Shown: positions 38,935 to 46,734 of the stretch, piece by piece | How positions within the stretch are numbered: the stretch's first letter is position 1 | How the letters are laid out: the number at the start of each line of letters is the position of its first letter | DNA from: Ruminococcus flavefaciens | Lineage (GTDB): Bacteria; Bacillota; Clostridia; Oscillospirales; Ruminococcaceae | Direction of reading: 5' to 3' | Assembly (NCBI RefSeq): GCF_900108555.1 | Contig: NZ_FNWV01000004.1 | Coordinates: forward strand, 186,001 to 250,000 | Length of the DNA: 64,000 nt | Notes under the pieces: model-generated | Databases searched by the model: none | What the model was told of the DNA's origin: nothing | What the model saw: the letters and a program-made list of their open reading frames with translations, nothing else | Program-made: the position numbers and the translations under genes

Positions 38935-39513
38935 ATGAAAAAGAGCAGTATCATCGCTCTCGGCACTATGACAGCCGTTTTAATCGGACTTGCCATATGG
39001 TCGCTGACAAGCTGCGAAAACATACTCAAAAGCTACGGACAGCTGCCGAAATGGGGCATATCCATAGTCGGCATAGTTTTCCTGCTTATGCTTTTCATTC
39101 CTAATATCATATGGAGCAAAAATCAGCCAGAGGGCTATGAAGAGTCCGCAAAACGTGAGAATAAAACTCTCCTCACACTTGAACGTGCAGGAGAAGGCAT
39201 GGTAAGCACATTAGTGCTCATCGACCGCCGCCTTGACAAATTCAGCCTGTCGCCGAGACTTGGCTATATTGCCCTTGCACTCATACTCATGATACTGTAT
39301 GAGCTTTACTGGCTTGGATATTTCCGAAGCAGCCGCACTCTTGCGGATATGTACTCCGATTACTGCGGATTTCCGCTTGCAGGTGCTTCCCTGCCTGTAT
39401 TTGCGGTATTCTTTCTGGGAGTTTACGCCTGCAATGTCTTTCTTATTGCAGCGTCAATAATACTCGGCATTGGACATATAGGGATACACCTTATGCATAA
39501 AAAAGAACTATAA
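38935..39513 (+). CDS. Multi-span membrane protein of unknown function
   Basis: A 192-residue protein with about five hydrophobic segments (near 7-24, 41-61, 101-122, 143-160 and 162-180). It starts ATG 38935, one base after the rimM stop; an in-frame TTG at 38914 inside rimM is a possible alternative. No clear ribosome site is visible, so translation is probably coupled to rimM. No family recognised. Confidence 0.75.
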   Translation: MKKSSIIALGTMTAVLIGLAIWSLTSCENILKSYGQLPKWGISIVGIVFLLMLFIPNIIWSKNQPEGYEESAKRENKTLLTLERAGEGMVSTLVLIDRRLDKFSLSPRLGYIALALILMILYELYWLGYFRSSRTLADMYSDYCGFPLAGASLPVFAVFFLGVYACNVFLIAASIILGIGHIGIHLMHKKEL

Positions 39514-39577
39514 AAAAAGAGAAAAAACTGTAGAACAAAAGAAAAACGGCGTTTATACGCCAAAAGGAGGCATTTTT

Positions 39578-40315
39578 ATGAAAAAAATCTTAGGCATACT
39601 ATTTCTGCTCATTCTTGTCGCAGCAGGAGTCTGCGCGTACTTCTTCCCCGGCATACCTTATTACTACAAATGCACTCACGAACTCGAACTAAGGGATAAT
39701 ATATGGCAGGAGATCCCGAAAGACCTCCCCAAGCTTTCCGAAGGCTATGCTGATTTCCAGACTATGGATATCCGCGTAACTGCATGGAACGACATAGAAG
39801 CACAGCGCAAAGGCGATGACAACAATGTCACATGGGCAAATGAAGATCATTCCCACTTTATCACCATTTTCTCAGAACGTATCAATGAAAGCGAAGACTT
39901 TCTCGATATGACGGGAATAGATCACGGTGAACTCGATGCTTACTGCAAAGATGCTGAAAAGACCACTCCCGAAAGCAAGTACGAATTCGTAAAGCTCATG
40001 GCTTCCCTTACAATGGACGATTTTGACATACACAACTACAAGAATTCCAAGACCTTCTATAAAATTATGAAGCAGAAAAATGAAGATATCTTCAAGAACA
40101 GAGCTTATCCCGTAAGCTTCTACCCTGTTGACGGAGTAGGCTACCGAGGATACCTTGTAAAAGGTCTGGAATACGGCTATGAAAAGAATACAGATAAATA
40201 CGTTGTAGCCAACATCTATCCAGAAAAGGACAAAAAAACACGCTACATCGTAATTATCAGCTTCACTGAACTTGATGAGGTGCTGGCAATAGCCGAGAGC
40301 ATAAAACTTACATAA
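39578..40315 (+). CDS. Membrane-anchored protein of unknown function, paralogue 2
   Basis: A 245-residue protein with N-terminal helix ILGILFLLILVAAGVCAYFF and PGIPYYYK, then an acidic exported domain. Its architecture mirrors the product at 37631, including the final ...AIAESIKLT strand-helix. AAAGGAGG precedes the ATG. The two paralogues bracket rimM and the membrane protein. Confidence 0.8.
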   Translation: MKKILGILFLLILVAAGVCAYFFPGIPYYYKCTHELELRDNIWQEIPKDLPKLSEGYADFQTMDIRVTAWNDIEAQRKGDDNNVTWANEDHSHFITIFSERINESEDFLDMTGIDHGELDAYCKDAEKTTPESKYEFVKLMASLTMDDFDIHNYKNSKTFYKIMKQKNEDIFKNRAYPVSFYPVDGVGYRGYLVKGLEYGYEKNTDKYVVANIYPEKDKKTRYIVIISFTELDEVLAIAESIKLT

Positions 40316-40368
40316 TAATCCCGAGACCGCAGTTTTCCGCGGTCTCAAATCATAAAAGGAGAAAAACA

Positions 40369-41067
40369 ATGCATATCGAAATAGCTACATTATTTCCCGA
40401 AATGTGCGAAGCCGTACTGGGTGAAAGTATCGTTGGCAGGGCAAGAAAAGCAGGCAAGCTCAGCCTCCACTGCCGACAGATACGTGAATATACTCAGGAT
40501 AAGCACCGCAGAGTCGATGATACTCCCTACGGCGGCGGCATGGGAATGGTAATGCAGTGCGAACCTATATACAACTGCTACAAGGCTGTATGCGAGGAGC
40601 TCGGCGAAAAGCCCCATACTATATATATGTCCCCCAAGGGTAAGATTTTCGACCAGAATAAAGCCGTTGAGCTTTCAAAACTGGACAATATCCTTATTCT
40701 CTGCGGTCACTATGAGGGCGTAGACCAGCGAGTGCTCGATAAAATTGTCGATGAGGAGATATCTATCGGCGATTATGTACTCACAGGCGGCGAAATACCT
40801 GCAATGGTGGTAGCTGACGCAGTAGCGCGTATGTGCGACGGAGTCCTCTCCGATGAGGTATGCTTCACCGATGAGAGCATATACAGCGGACTCCTTGAAT
40901 ATCCTCAGTATACACGCCCCGAAGTATGGGAGGGCGAGGCTGTTCCGCCTGTGCTCCTGACAGGTCATCACAAGAATATCGAAACATGGAGACACGAGCA
41001 GAGTCTGAAAATAACAGCTGAACGCCGTCCCGATCTTTTAGCTAAATATAAAGCTCAAAACGACTGA
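40369..41067 (+). CDS. trmD: tRNA (guanine-37-N1)-methyltransferase
   Basis: SPOUT-class enzyme that makes m1G37 in tRNAs and prevents frameshifting. The 232 residues contain VDDTPYGGGMGMVMQ, LCGHYEGVDQRV and the trefoil-knot SAM loop ISIGDYVLTGGEIPAM. AAAGGAG precedes the ATG. The usual downstream rplS is missing; 369 bases of non-coding DNA follow. Confidence 0.96.
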   Translation: MHIEIATLFPEMCEAVLGESIVGRARKAGKLSLHCRQIREYTQDKHRRVDDTPYGGGMGMVMQCEPIYNCYKAVCEELGEKPHTIYMSPKGKIFDQNKAVELSKLDNILILCGHYEGVDQRVLDKIVDEEISIGDYVLTGGEIPAMVVADAVARMCDGVLSDEVCFTDESIYSGLLEYPQYTRPEVWEGEAVPPVLLTGHHKNIETWRHEQSLKITAERRPDLLAKYKAQND

Positions 41068-41317
41068 CCAATTCTTGCTGTGAGCTTCGCATAACTGTTG
41101 AAGCTCTGCTTAGCATATCAACTGGCAGTATATCAAAAAAAGCTTTTTCCGTTTAGAAGAAATAACCATATTCTGGTGTCAAATCATATGCAACTTCAAC
41201 AATTACTGTCAACATTTTTTTGTAGTGATAATCAACAAGCAGGTTGATAATTTTTTATTCACATTTAATCTAAATGTAGAATTTAATGAAATCTTGGTTC
41301 TTTAACTCAAAAATCCG
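41068..41317. other. Non-coding gap after trmD
   Basis: I find no gene. A weak stem ATCAAC/GTTGAT with loop AAGCAG near 41231-41248, followed by AATTTTTTATT, may terminate trmD. The rest is AT-rich. Confidence 0.5.
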
Positions 41318-41346
41318 TTGACACTCAAAAAAAATGATTGTATAAT
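41318..41346 (+). promoter_or_regulatory. SigA-type promoter of ptsH
   Basis: TTGACA (41318-41323), 17 bp, TATAAT (41341-41346). Confidence 0.92.
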
Positions 41347-41436
41347 GATATCAGCAAGTGAAACAAATTTGCAAACAGCAACACAGTCCTGTTATAATGA
41401 GAGGGGCTGTAACTACAGAGAATAGGAGAGTTGTAT

Positions 41437-41709
41437 ATGTTTGTCAGAGAAGTAATGGTAAAGAATCAGGTTGGACTTCACGCAAGACCGGCAACCTTCT
41501 TTATTCAGAAGGCTAACGAGTTCAAGTCATCAATCTGGATCGAGAAAGAAGAGAGAAGAGTAAATGCTAAGAGCTTACTCGGAATTCTTTCACTCGGTAT
41601 CGTAGGCGGTACAAACGTAAAGGTAATCGCTGACGGTGCTGACGAGAAGGCTGCTGTTGATGCTCTCATCGAGCTCGTTGACAGTGGTTTCAGCGAAGAA
41701 AACAGATAA
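41437..41709 (+). CDS. ptsH: Phosphocarrier protein HPr
   Basis: A 90-residue PTS phosphocarrier. The active His is in GLHARPATFF, and the regulatory Ser is in NAKSLLGILSLGI, the HPr-kinase site of Firmicutes. ATG 41437 has AGGAGAG seven bases upstream; an in-frame TTG at 41431 is too close to it. It is monocistronic, with its own promoter and terminator and no enzyme I gene nearby. Retention of both phosphorylation sites argues against a Crh-only role. Confidence 0.93.
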   Translation: MFVREVMVKNQVGLHARPATFFIQKANEFKSSIWIEKEERRVNAKSLLGILSLGIVGGTNVKVIADGADEKAAVDALIELVDSGFSEENR

Positions 41710-41721
41710 TCATGCCAAAAC

Positions 41722-41760
41722 TCAGGGCGTTACAGTTGTAACGCCCACTTTTGTTATCTT
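41722..41760. terminator. Terminator between ptsH and spoIVB
   Basis: GGGCGTTAC, AGTT, GTAACGCCC, then ACTTTTGTTATCTTTTT. It ends ptsH; read leftwards it could also end the converging spoIVB transcript. Confidence 0.85.
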
Positions 41761-41766
41761 TTTGAA

Positions 41767-42993
41767 TTATCCAAGATCTTCTGCCATAGTCTCAGCAAAT
41801 ATGCCATAACCCTGAGTCGGATCGGCTACAAATACATGAGTGACAGCTCCCACAAGCTTACCGTTCTGAATTATGGGACTTCCGCTCATGCCCTGCACTA
41901 TGCCGCCCACGGCTTCAATAAGCCTTTCATCGGTTATGCGTATCACCATATTTTTTGACGTTCCCACGCTGCCGTAGTCTACGCTGACTATTTCAGCAGC
42001 ATATTTTTCGGGAGCCTGACCTGCTATGGTCGTGTAAATTTCAGCAGGTCCGACGGTAACTTCCTGTCGGTATGCCATTTTGAATTCTTCCGCGTCATCG
42101 GAAAGCTCTGCAAGAGCATTTTCGGATAATCTGCCGTATATGCCGCTCATTTTGTTGCGGTCAAGTACGCCGAAACTGCTCCCACCGCAGAATTTTCCGC
42201 GAAGCTCACCCGGTATACCTCTTGCGCCGCGGCGTACCTCAGTAATGTCTACAGGTACAGCCTCGCCGCTGTGAACGGGAACTATGCCGCCTGTGTCGGA
42301 ATCGCATATGGGGTGCCCAAGTCCGACAAAGCTGCCCGTATCCTTATTAAAGAACGTCATGGTACCGATGCCTGCAATGCTGTCGCGTACCCACATACCG
42401 CCCTTCCAGCTTCCGCTCCTTCGGGACTTTACAGGCTGCAAGGATACGGGAAAAATATTTCCGTCACGGTCAACGGAGAGTTCGATATCCTTGCCTTTCG
42501 ATGAGGCTATGATCTCCTGTAACTGATCGTTTGACGTAAGAGCATTGCCGTCCGCAAGACGTATCACATCGCCTTTGCGTATACCTGCTTCCTTTGCAGG
42601 ACACATCAAACACCCTTTCTCATCTTCAACATCGCCGAGCCCTGTTACCATAACGCCTTCCATAAGGAGCTTAATGCCGAAAGGTCTGCCCCCAACGGCG
42701 AAAACAGGGGCTTCTGCTTTGTTTACTTCGACATTTTTAACGGGAATTACACCGAAAAGCGAAAATGTTACCTGTTCTGTACTCGCACAGCTTCCTGCTG
42801 CGGGTACTGCTTTATCAGGCATACTTGCACAGCTAAGCTCGGGAAATCCCGCTATTTTTATCTCTGAATTTGTGTCAGCTGTGATAACATCAGGCAGCTG
42901 CGAGGAATAATATCCCGCAGTTCCGAATAATCCTATAAAAGCCGCAGATAATAATGCCGCAGCTGTTTTTATTATCTTTCTTTTAAATAACAT
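41767..42993 (-). CDS. spoIVB: SpoIVB-family S55 serine peptidase with PDZ domain
   Basis: A 408-residue exported peptidase. It has a signal/anchor (IIKTAAALLSAAFIGLFG), a PDZ domain at roughly 110-190 (LCPAKEAGIRKGDVIRLADGNAL), and the S55 catalytic domain with His in FVGLGHPICD and Ser in VQGMSGSPIIQNGKLVGAVTH. In sporulators it triggers SigK activation across the forespore membrane. The frame extends back to 43071, but AAAGGA supports ATG 42993. It stands alone on the minus strand. Confidence 0.92.
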   Translation of the reverse strand: MLFKRKIIKTAAALLSAAFIGLFGTAGYYSSQLPDVITADTNSEIKIAGFPELSCASMPDKAVPAAGSCASTEQVTFSLFGVIPVKNVEVNKAEAPVFAVGGRPFGIKLLMEGVMVTGLGDVEDEKGCLMCPAKEAGIRKGDVIRLADGNALTSNDQLQEIIASSKGKDIELSVDRDGNIFPVSLQPVKSRRSGSWKGGMWVRDSIAGIGTMTFFNKDTGSFVGLGHPICDSDTGGIVPVHSGEAVPVDITEVRRGARGIPGELRGKFCGGSSFGVLDRNKMSGIYGRLSENALAELSDDAEEFKMAYRQEVTVGPAEIYTTIAGQAPEKYAAEIVSVDYGSVGTSKNMVIRITDERLIEAVGGIVQGMSGSPIIQNGKLVGAVTHVFVADPTQGYGIFAETMAEDLG

Positions 42994-43099
42994 TTGTTTT
43001 TTCCTTTCATGTTCCCGAGGGAACATATTTATTATATTTCTGCACAGCCTTTTTATTAATGAGAATTCCACACTGTTGAAATCTGCTTACGGAGTCAAT

Positions 43100-43636
43100 A
43101 TGAGCCAAAAAAAATTGAAAAATCTTCATTCGGAGAAGTCCCCTCTTATGACCGCTGCAAAGGTCATAGCGGTGCTGCTTGCTCTGATCTTTTCCTGTGC
43201 TATGACAGTGCTGTCGGGTGCAGGTCTTATTTATAACCGAAACAGCTACGGCAGCGATATGGCTGTAACAGGCTTTTTCCTTATACTTTCGGCAGTTCTT
43301 ATGACATCGGGCACTGTCCTTTGTATTTTCAGAAAAAACGCCGCAAATATCTTATCTCTTATATTTTCATCGGGTGGCTTTATATTATGCATGGTCATGC
43401 TGCATAAGCTCATAACCCATGCGGACAGATGCGGCTGGACGAACAAATACACGCTCCAGCCCATAAGCAGTATGTACAGGTCAAGGGTGCTCCCCTGCAT
43501 CATACCTGTTGCTTTAACAGTTGCCATTGCACTTATACAGCTTTTTTCCTACGACATGAAGCAGTACCGCCGACAGCGCAGGGCTGAAAAGAAAGCCAAG
43601 GAAAACGCACCTGCTCCGCCCATAGTTGACGACTGA
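43100..43636 (+). CDS. Multi-span membrane protein of unknown function
   Basis: A 178-residue protein with about four helices (near 17-38, 52-72, 80-100 and 134-152) and a basic C-terminal tail (RRQRRAEKKAKE). GGAG lies before ATG 43100; an upstream in-frame start at 43076 lacks a ribosome site. It is divergent from spoIVB and followed by a terminator. No family recognised. Confidence 0.75.
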   Translation: MSQKKLKNLHSEKSPLMTAAKVIAVLLALIFSCAMTVLSGAGLIYNRNSYGSDMAVTGFFLILSAVLMTSGTVLCIFRKNAANILSLIFSSGGFILCMVMLHKLITHADRCGWTNKYTLQPISSMYRSRVLPCIIPVALTVAIALIQLFSYDMKQYRRQRRAEKKAKENAPAPPIVDD

Positions 43637-43665
43637 AACTCGGCATACATAAAATTATATCACCG

Positions 43666-43696
43666 AAAGGACGTGAAAAACGTCCTTTTTTGTTTT
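43666..43696 (+). terminator. Intrinsic terminator
   Basis: AAAGGACGT, GAAAA, ACGTCCTTT, then TTTGTTTTG, after the membrane protein gene. Confidence 0.9.
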
Positions 43697-43753
43697 GAAT
43701 CAGGCTTTTTATTGCCTTTATTCTGCATTTTATGCTCAAAATTCCCACATATC

Positions 43754-43782
43754 TTGAATTGTTCATTTTTTTATGGTACAAT
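43754..43782 (+). promoter_or_regulatory. Probable promoter of birA
   Basis: TTGAAT (43754-43759), 17 bp, TACAAT (43777-43782). The repeat element at 43822-43936 would lie in the 5' leader. Confidence 0.7.
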
Positions 43783-43821
43783 ATTATCATTAATATCGAA
43801 TCAATGAGGGAAGTATTATAT

Positions 43822-43936
43822 CAGCCGTTAGCCTTTAGCCCTTAGCTATTAGCCAATGTGTCGCCTTCGGCGAATAATTTAAATAATGTGAGCGTAAGCG
43901 AACTCCTTCGGCTAACGGCTCATGGCTAACGGCTGT
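43822..43936. repeat. Inverted-repeat element with heptamer ends
   Basis: The left end is GCCGTTA GCCTTTA GCCCTTA GCTATTA; the right end is GGCTAAC GGCTCAT GGCTAAC GGCTG. CAGCCGTTAGCC and GGCTAACGGCTG are exact inverted termini. The core at 43859-43905 resembles, inverted, that at 58780-58827. Confidence 0.9.
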
Positions 43937-43997
43937 ATTACAAAATTTCCCCTAATTCATTCATAGTATATAAACGATCTCTGAAAGGAACATTATC

Positions 43998-44984
43998 ATG
44001 AACGTCAAATCCGAATTGCTTGCAACTCTCGCAAACTCAGACGGAAAATACATATCCGGTGCAGCTCTTGCGGATAAGCTCGGTGTCAGTCGAAATGCTG
44101 TCTGGAAAGCTGTAAAATCCCTTGAAGCAGAGGGATTTTCCATAAGCTCGGTGACTTCAAAGGGCTACAAACTCAACGAGGATAATAATCGTCTTTCAGC
44201 AGACCTCATAACTCCTTTCCTGCGCACCAAGGAAATGGGACGAAATATTCAGATATTTGAAGAAGTCGAGTCCACAAACAATACCACAAAGGAACTGGAT
44301 TCAGATGACGTACCAAACGGCACTACCATAATCGCAAACAGACAGACCGCAGGAAAAGGCAGGATAGGCAGGTCTTTCGTATCACCGTCAGGCGTTGGAC
44401 TTTACATGAGTACCCTCATAAGACCTGAATTCAGTCTCGAATATGCTCCTATGATAACCGCCGCCGCAGCCTGTGCAGCTGCCGAGGCTGTTGAAAAGCT
44501 GTGCGGCAGTCCTGTAAATATAAAATGGGTAAACGACCTGTACATGAACGGGAAAAAGATATGCGGTATCCTCACCGAAGCATCTTTCGGTCTGGAAATG
44601 CGTACTCTTGACTGTGCAGTTATCGGAATAGGCATAAATGTACGAAGTGCAAAGGAAATATTCGGCGAAGAGCTGAGCAAGACCGTTACTTCCATACAAG
44701 ACGAAGCAGGTGTCATCGTCAACAGGAACAGGCTCTGTGCTGAGGTACTCAACTCGCTCGAATACTACCTCGGCAAGATAGTTGACAGAAGCTTTCTCCA
44801 CGATTACAGACGGCGTGAATACCTTACAGGACACTTAGTAACTGCAAATATAGGCAGAGAAAAGATATCAGGCGAAGCTATCGGCATTGACGACAATGCA
44901 AATCTTATAGTAAGGCTGCCCTCGGGAGAGAAAAAGCACCTCAGCTCGGGTGAAGCAAACCTTTGCAGGATAGCAGATAATTAA
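43998..44984 (+). CDS. birA: Biotin--protein ligase with repressor domain (BirA)
   Basis: Bifunctional 328-residue protein. The N-terminal winged helix (SGAALADKLGVSRNAVWKAVKSL, in parts; about 1-60) can bind a biotin operator. The catalytic domain has AGKGRIGRSFVSPSGVGLYMS for biotinyl-AMP, KWVNDLYMNGKKICGILTE, and a C-terminal SH3-like domain. It biotinylates carboxylase carriers. GAAAGGA precedes the ATG. Confidence 0.95.
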   Translation: MNVKSELLATLANSDGKYISGAALADKLGVSRNAVWKAVKSLEAEGFSISSVTSKGYKLNEDNNRLSADLITPFLRTKEMGRNIQIFEEVESTNNTTKELDSDDVPNGTTIIANRQTAGKGRIGRSFVSPSGVGLYMSTLIRPEFSLEYAPMITAAAACAAAEAVEKLCGSPVNIKWVNDLYMNGKKICGILTEASFGLEMRTLDCAVIGIGINVRSAKEIFGEELSKTVTSIQDEAGVIVNRNRLCAEVLNSLEYYLGKIVDRSFLHDYRRREYLTGHLVTANIGREKISGEAIGIDDNANLIVRLPSGEKKHLSSGEANLCRIADN

Positions 44985-45034
44985 GCTTATTACGGCTCAC
45001 AGCCGTAAAATATAATATAGGGAGGTATATCAGC

Positions 45035-45709
45035 ATGAGATATACTATTATTGGTGAAACTGTTCCGGCAGTAGAATGTGAACTCAATCAGGGAGAGTCT
45101 ATGTTTACCCAGTCAGGCGGCATGATCTGGCAGACTCAGGGTATCAAGATGACAACTAACGCAAGGGGCGGTCTCGGAAGAAGTCTGGGAAGAATATTCA
45201 CAGGCGAATCGATCTTCATGGCAAATTACACAGCAGAAGTCTCGGGAGCTAAGGTAGCTTTCGGCTCAACTGTACCCGGTTCGGTAGTTCCCGTAAATAT
45301 CTCTCAAGGCGGACTTATATGCCAGAAGGGTGCTTTCCTCTGTGCCGAGCAGACTGTAGACCTCAAGGCTGTTTTCACAAAGAAATTCATGTCAGGACTT
45401 TTCGGCGGTGAAGGATTTATCCTCCAGCACCTCTTCGGTCAGGGCATGGCTTTCCTCGAAGTAGACGGTGATAAGGTCGAGCGTTACCTCAATCCGGGTG
45501 AAGTACTCAAAGTCGATACAGGTAATGTTGTTGCCTTTGAACCTACCATAAACTATGAGATAGAGACTGTAAAGGGTCTCGGAAATATATTCCTCGGCGG
45601 CGAAGGTCTTTTCCTCACACGTCTTACAGGTCCCGGAAAGATAATCCTCCAGACTCAGAACTTCAACGATTTTGCAGGAAGAATTCTCTCAATGGGCATG
45701 AAGAAATAA
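45035..45709 (+). CDS. AIM24/TIGR00266-family protein
   Basis: A 224-residue all-beta protein without signal or membrane helix. It shows MFTQSGGMIWQTQGIKM, repeated glycine-rich strands, and LFLTRLTGPGKIILQTQNFNDFAGRI, typical of the AIM24 family (double-psi/TRAP-like beta fold, function unclear in bacteria). GGGAGG precedes the ATG. It is directly abutted by the 47-residue membrane peptide, then a zinc-ribbon gene, suggesting a three-gene unit. Confidence 0.85.
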   Translation: MRYTIIGETVPAVECELNQGESMFTQSGGMIWQTQGIKMTTNARGGLGRSLGRIFTGESIFMANYTAEVSGAKVAFGSTVPGSVVPVNISQGGLICQKGAFLCAEQTVDLKAVFTKKFMSGLFGGEGFILQHLFGQGMAFLEVDGDKVERYLNPGEVLKVDTGNVVAFEPTINYEIETVKGLGNIFLGGEGLFLTRLTGPGKIILQTQNFNDFAGRILSMGMKK

Positions 45710-45853
45710 ATGAAGAAACTTTTCATCACTTTAGCCGCTGCGGCAATATATCTGCTTTTCAGCGTATTCACGGGACTGTGGGCGATATCTTGGATAATAT
45801 GGGTATTTTACGCAGTATACATGATAGCGGACTATATAAAGTCGCAGATGTGA
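45710..45853 (+). CDS. 47-residue membrane protein
   Basis: ATG follows the stop of the AIM24 gene without a gap (TAAATG), so translation is probably coupled. The product is almost entirely hydrophobic: MKKLFITLAAAAIYLLFSVF, then a Trp/Ile-rich stretch, ending DYIKSQM. Two short membrane spans are likely. No known family; the hydrophobic pattern and tight spacing support a real gene. Confidence 0.65.
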   Translation: MKKLFITLAAAAIYLLFSVFTGLWAISWIIWVFYAVYMIADYIKSQM

Positions 45854-45889
45854 TAAGCTACAGTTTTTACCGATATTGAGGTGAAGCAT

Positions 45890-46150
45890 ATGTTTATTTA
45901 TGGTTTCCCCGTTATGGGATTTCAGTATATGACCAACGGCACAGAGCTTTTCCGTATGGCTGCCGAACAAAAAGCAGCCAATAAATGGAACGGTAATAAA
46001 TGGCTCTGCACCTGCGGAAAGGAAAACGATACTAAATTCTGTCCCGACTGCGGTGCAAAAGCTCCCGTAAAGCCGTGGAAATGCACCTGCGGCAGGGAAT
46101 GTGATACCAATTTCTGTCCTGACTGCGGCAGTAAAGCCGTTAGCCTTTAG
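45890..46150 (+). CDS. Double zinc-ribbon protein
   Basis: An 86-residue protein with two C-terminal zinc ribbons of the form CTCGKE...FCPDCG and CTCGRE...FCPDCG. The N-terminal part (MFIYGFPVMGFQYMTNGTEL) is hydrophobic but short. GAGGTGA favours ATG 45890 over GTG 45881. Such ribbons often accompany SPFH or AIM24-type proteins. The last codons and stop (KAVSL, TAG) lie within a GCCGTTAGCCTTTAG repeat, so the natural C-terminus may have been altered by the repeat. Confidence 0.75.
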   Translation: MFIYGFPVMGFQYMTNGTELFRMAAEQKAANKWNGNKWLCTCGKENDTKFCPDCGAKAPVKPWKCTCGRECDTNFCPDCGSKAVSL

Positions 46151-46356
46151 GCTACAGCCCCTATAAGTGAGTAGTGAGTAGAAAGTAGTAAGTAGTAAGT
46201 AGAACTAAGAACTAAGATTGTAGAGACGACCCGCTTTGCATATAGCATTGCCAGCCGAATCAAAGATCTGGGGCACTGCTTAATATCCGCCCTTACGGGT
46301 TGGCGACTGACGGGCGAACACTGTTCGCACCTACAGGCTAAAGGCTAAGGGCTAAA
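46134..46356. repeat. Composite repeat region with inverted heptamer ends
   Basis: GCCGTTAGCCTTTAG at 46134 and CTAAAGGCTAAGGGC near 46338 form inverted ends. Inside lie eight heptamers (46166-46221: GTGAGTA x2, GAAAGTA, GTAAGTA x2, GAACTAA x2, GATTGTA) and ACGGGCGAACACTGTTCGC-type sequence at 46310-46335 like 28144-28169. No gene apart from the zinc-ribbon tail. Confidence 0.85.
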
Positions 46357-46366
46357 AAGGCAGGGC

Positions 46367-46395
46367 TTGACAAAAGTTGTATTTCATTGTATAAT
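46367..46395 (+). promoter_or_regulatory. SigA-type promoter of the leucine operon
   Basis: TTGACA (46367-46372), 17 bp, TATAAT (46390-46395); perfect consensus just after the repeat. Confidence 0.93.
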
Positions 46396-46424
46396 ACAGT
46401 TAATATACTAAAAATGCTATGAAG

Positions 46425-46692
46425 GGAATAAAAGCTTGTGTAAGTTTTCACAGAGAACCGACGGCAGGTGAAAGTCGGCAGACAAATACAAGTCATAACT
46501 CCTCCCCGAGCAGCCGCCCCAAAGAAGAAATATCTTCAAGTAGGCTCGGACGGTCTCTCCCGTTACAGAGATATGCGTTGATCCGACGCAGATGAGTGGG
46601 TGTATTCTTACATCAAGAAGAGTGGTACCACGGAGTATGATCGTAACTTCGTCTCTTCCATGCCGACGCATGGAGGAGACTTTTTTATTACC
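46425..46692 (+). ncRNA. T-box riboswitch leader of leuA, specifier CUC (leucine)
   Basis: Stem I distal arm CCGAC/GTCGG at 46458-46478 encloses GGCAGGTGAAA. The T-box AGAGTGGTACCACGG is at 46619-46633, complementary to CGTCTCTT at 46650. CTC at 46499-46501 is in the specifier position, above a lower GGGA/TCCC helix, and fits the downstream leucine gene. The S-turn bases are less canonical than in the cysteine leader, so the T-box is certain and the exact codon less so. Confidence 0.92.
46651..46689 (+). terminator. T-box(Leu) intrinsic terminator
   Basis: GTCTCTTCCATGC (46651-46663) pairs over 13 bp with GCATGGAGGAGAC (46668-46680), followed by TTTTTTATT. The 5' arm overlaps the antiterminator strand. 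Confidence 0.95.
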
Positions 46693-46734
46693 TGTACGAG
46701 GTCGGTATAAACGGATCGGAATGGAGGTTTTTAT

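Noticed and set aside
38238..39029. Antisense frame (263 codons) opposite rimM
   Set aside because: Cys/Tyr/His-rich composition typical of a shadow frame, and it crosses three plus-strand genes.
40320..40350. Terminator between paralogue 2 and trmD
   Set aside because: GAGACCGC/GCGGTCTC is a good stem but lacks a T-tract; more likely an mRNA-processing or stability hairpin.
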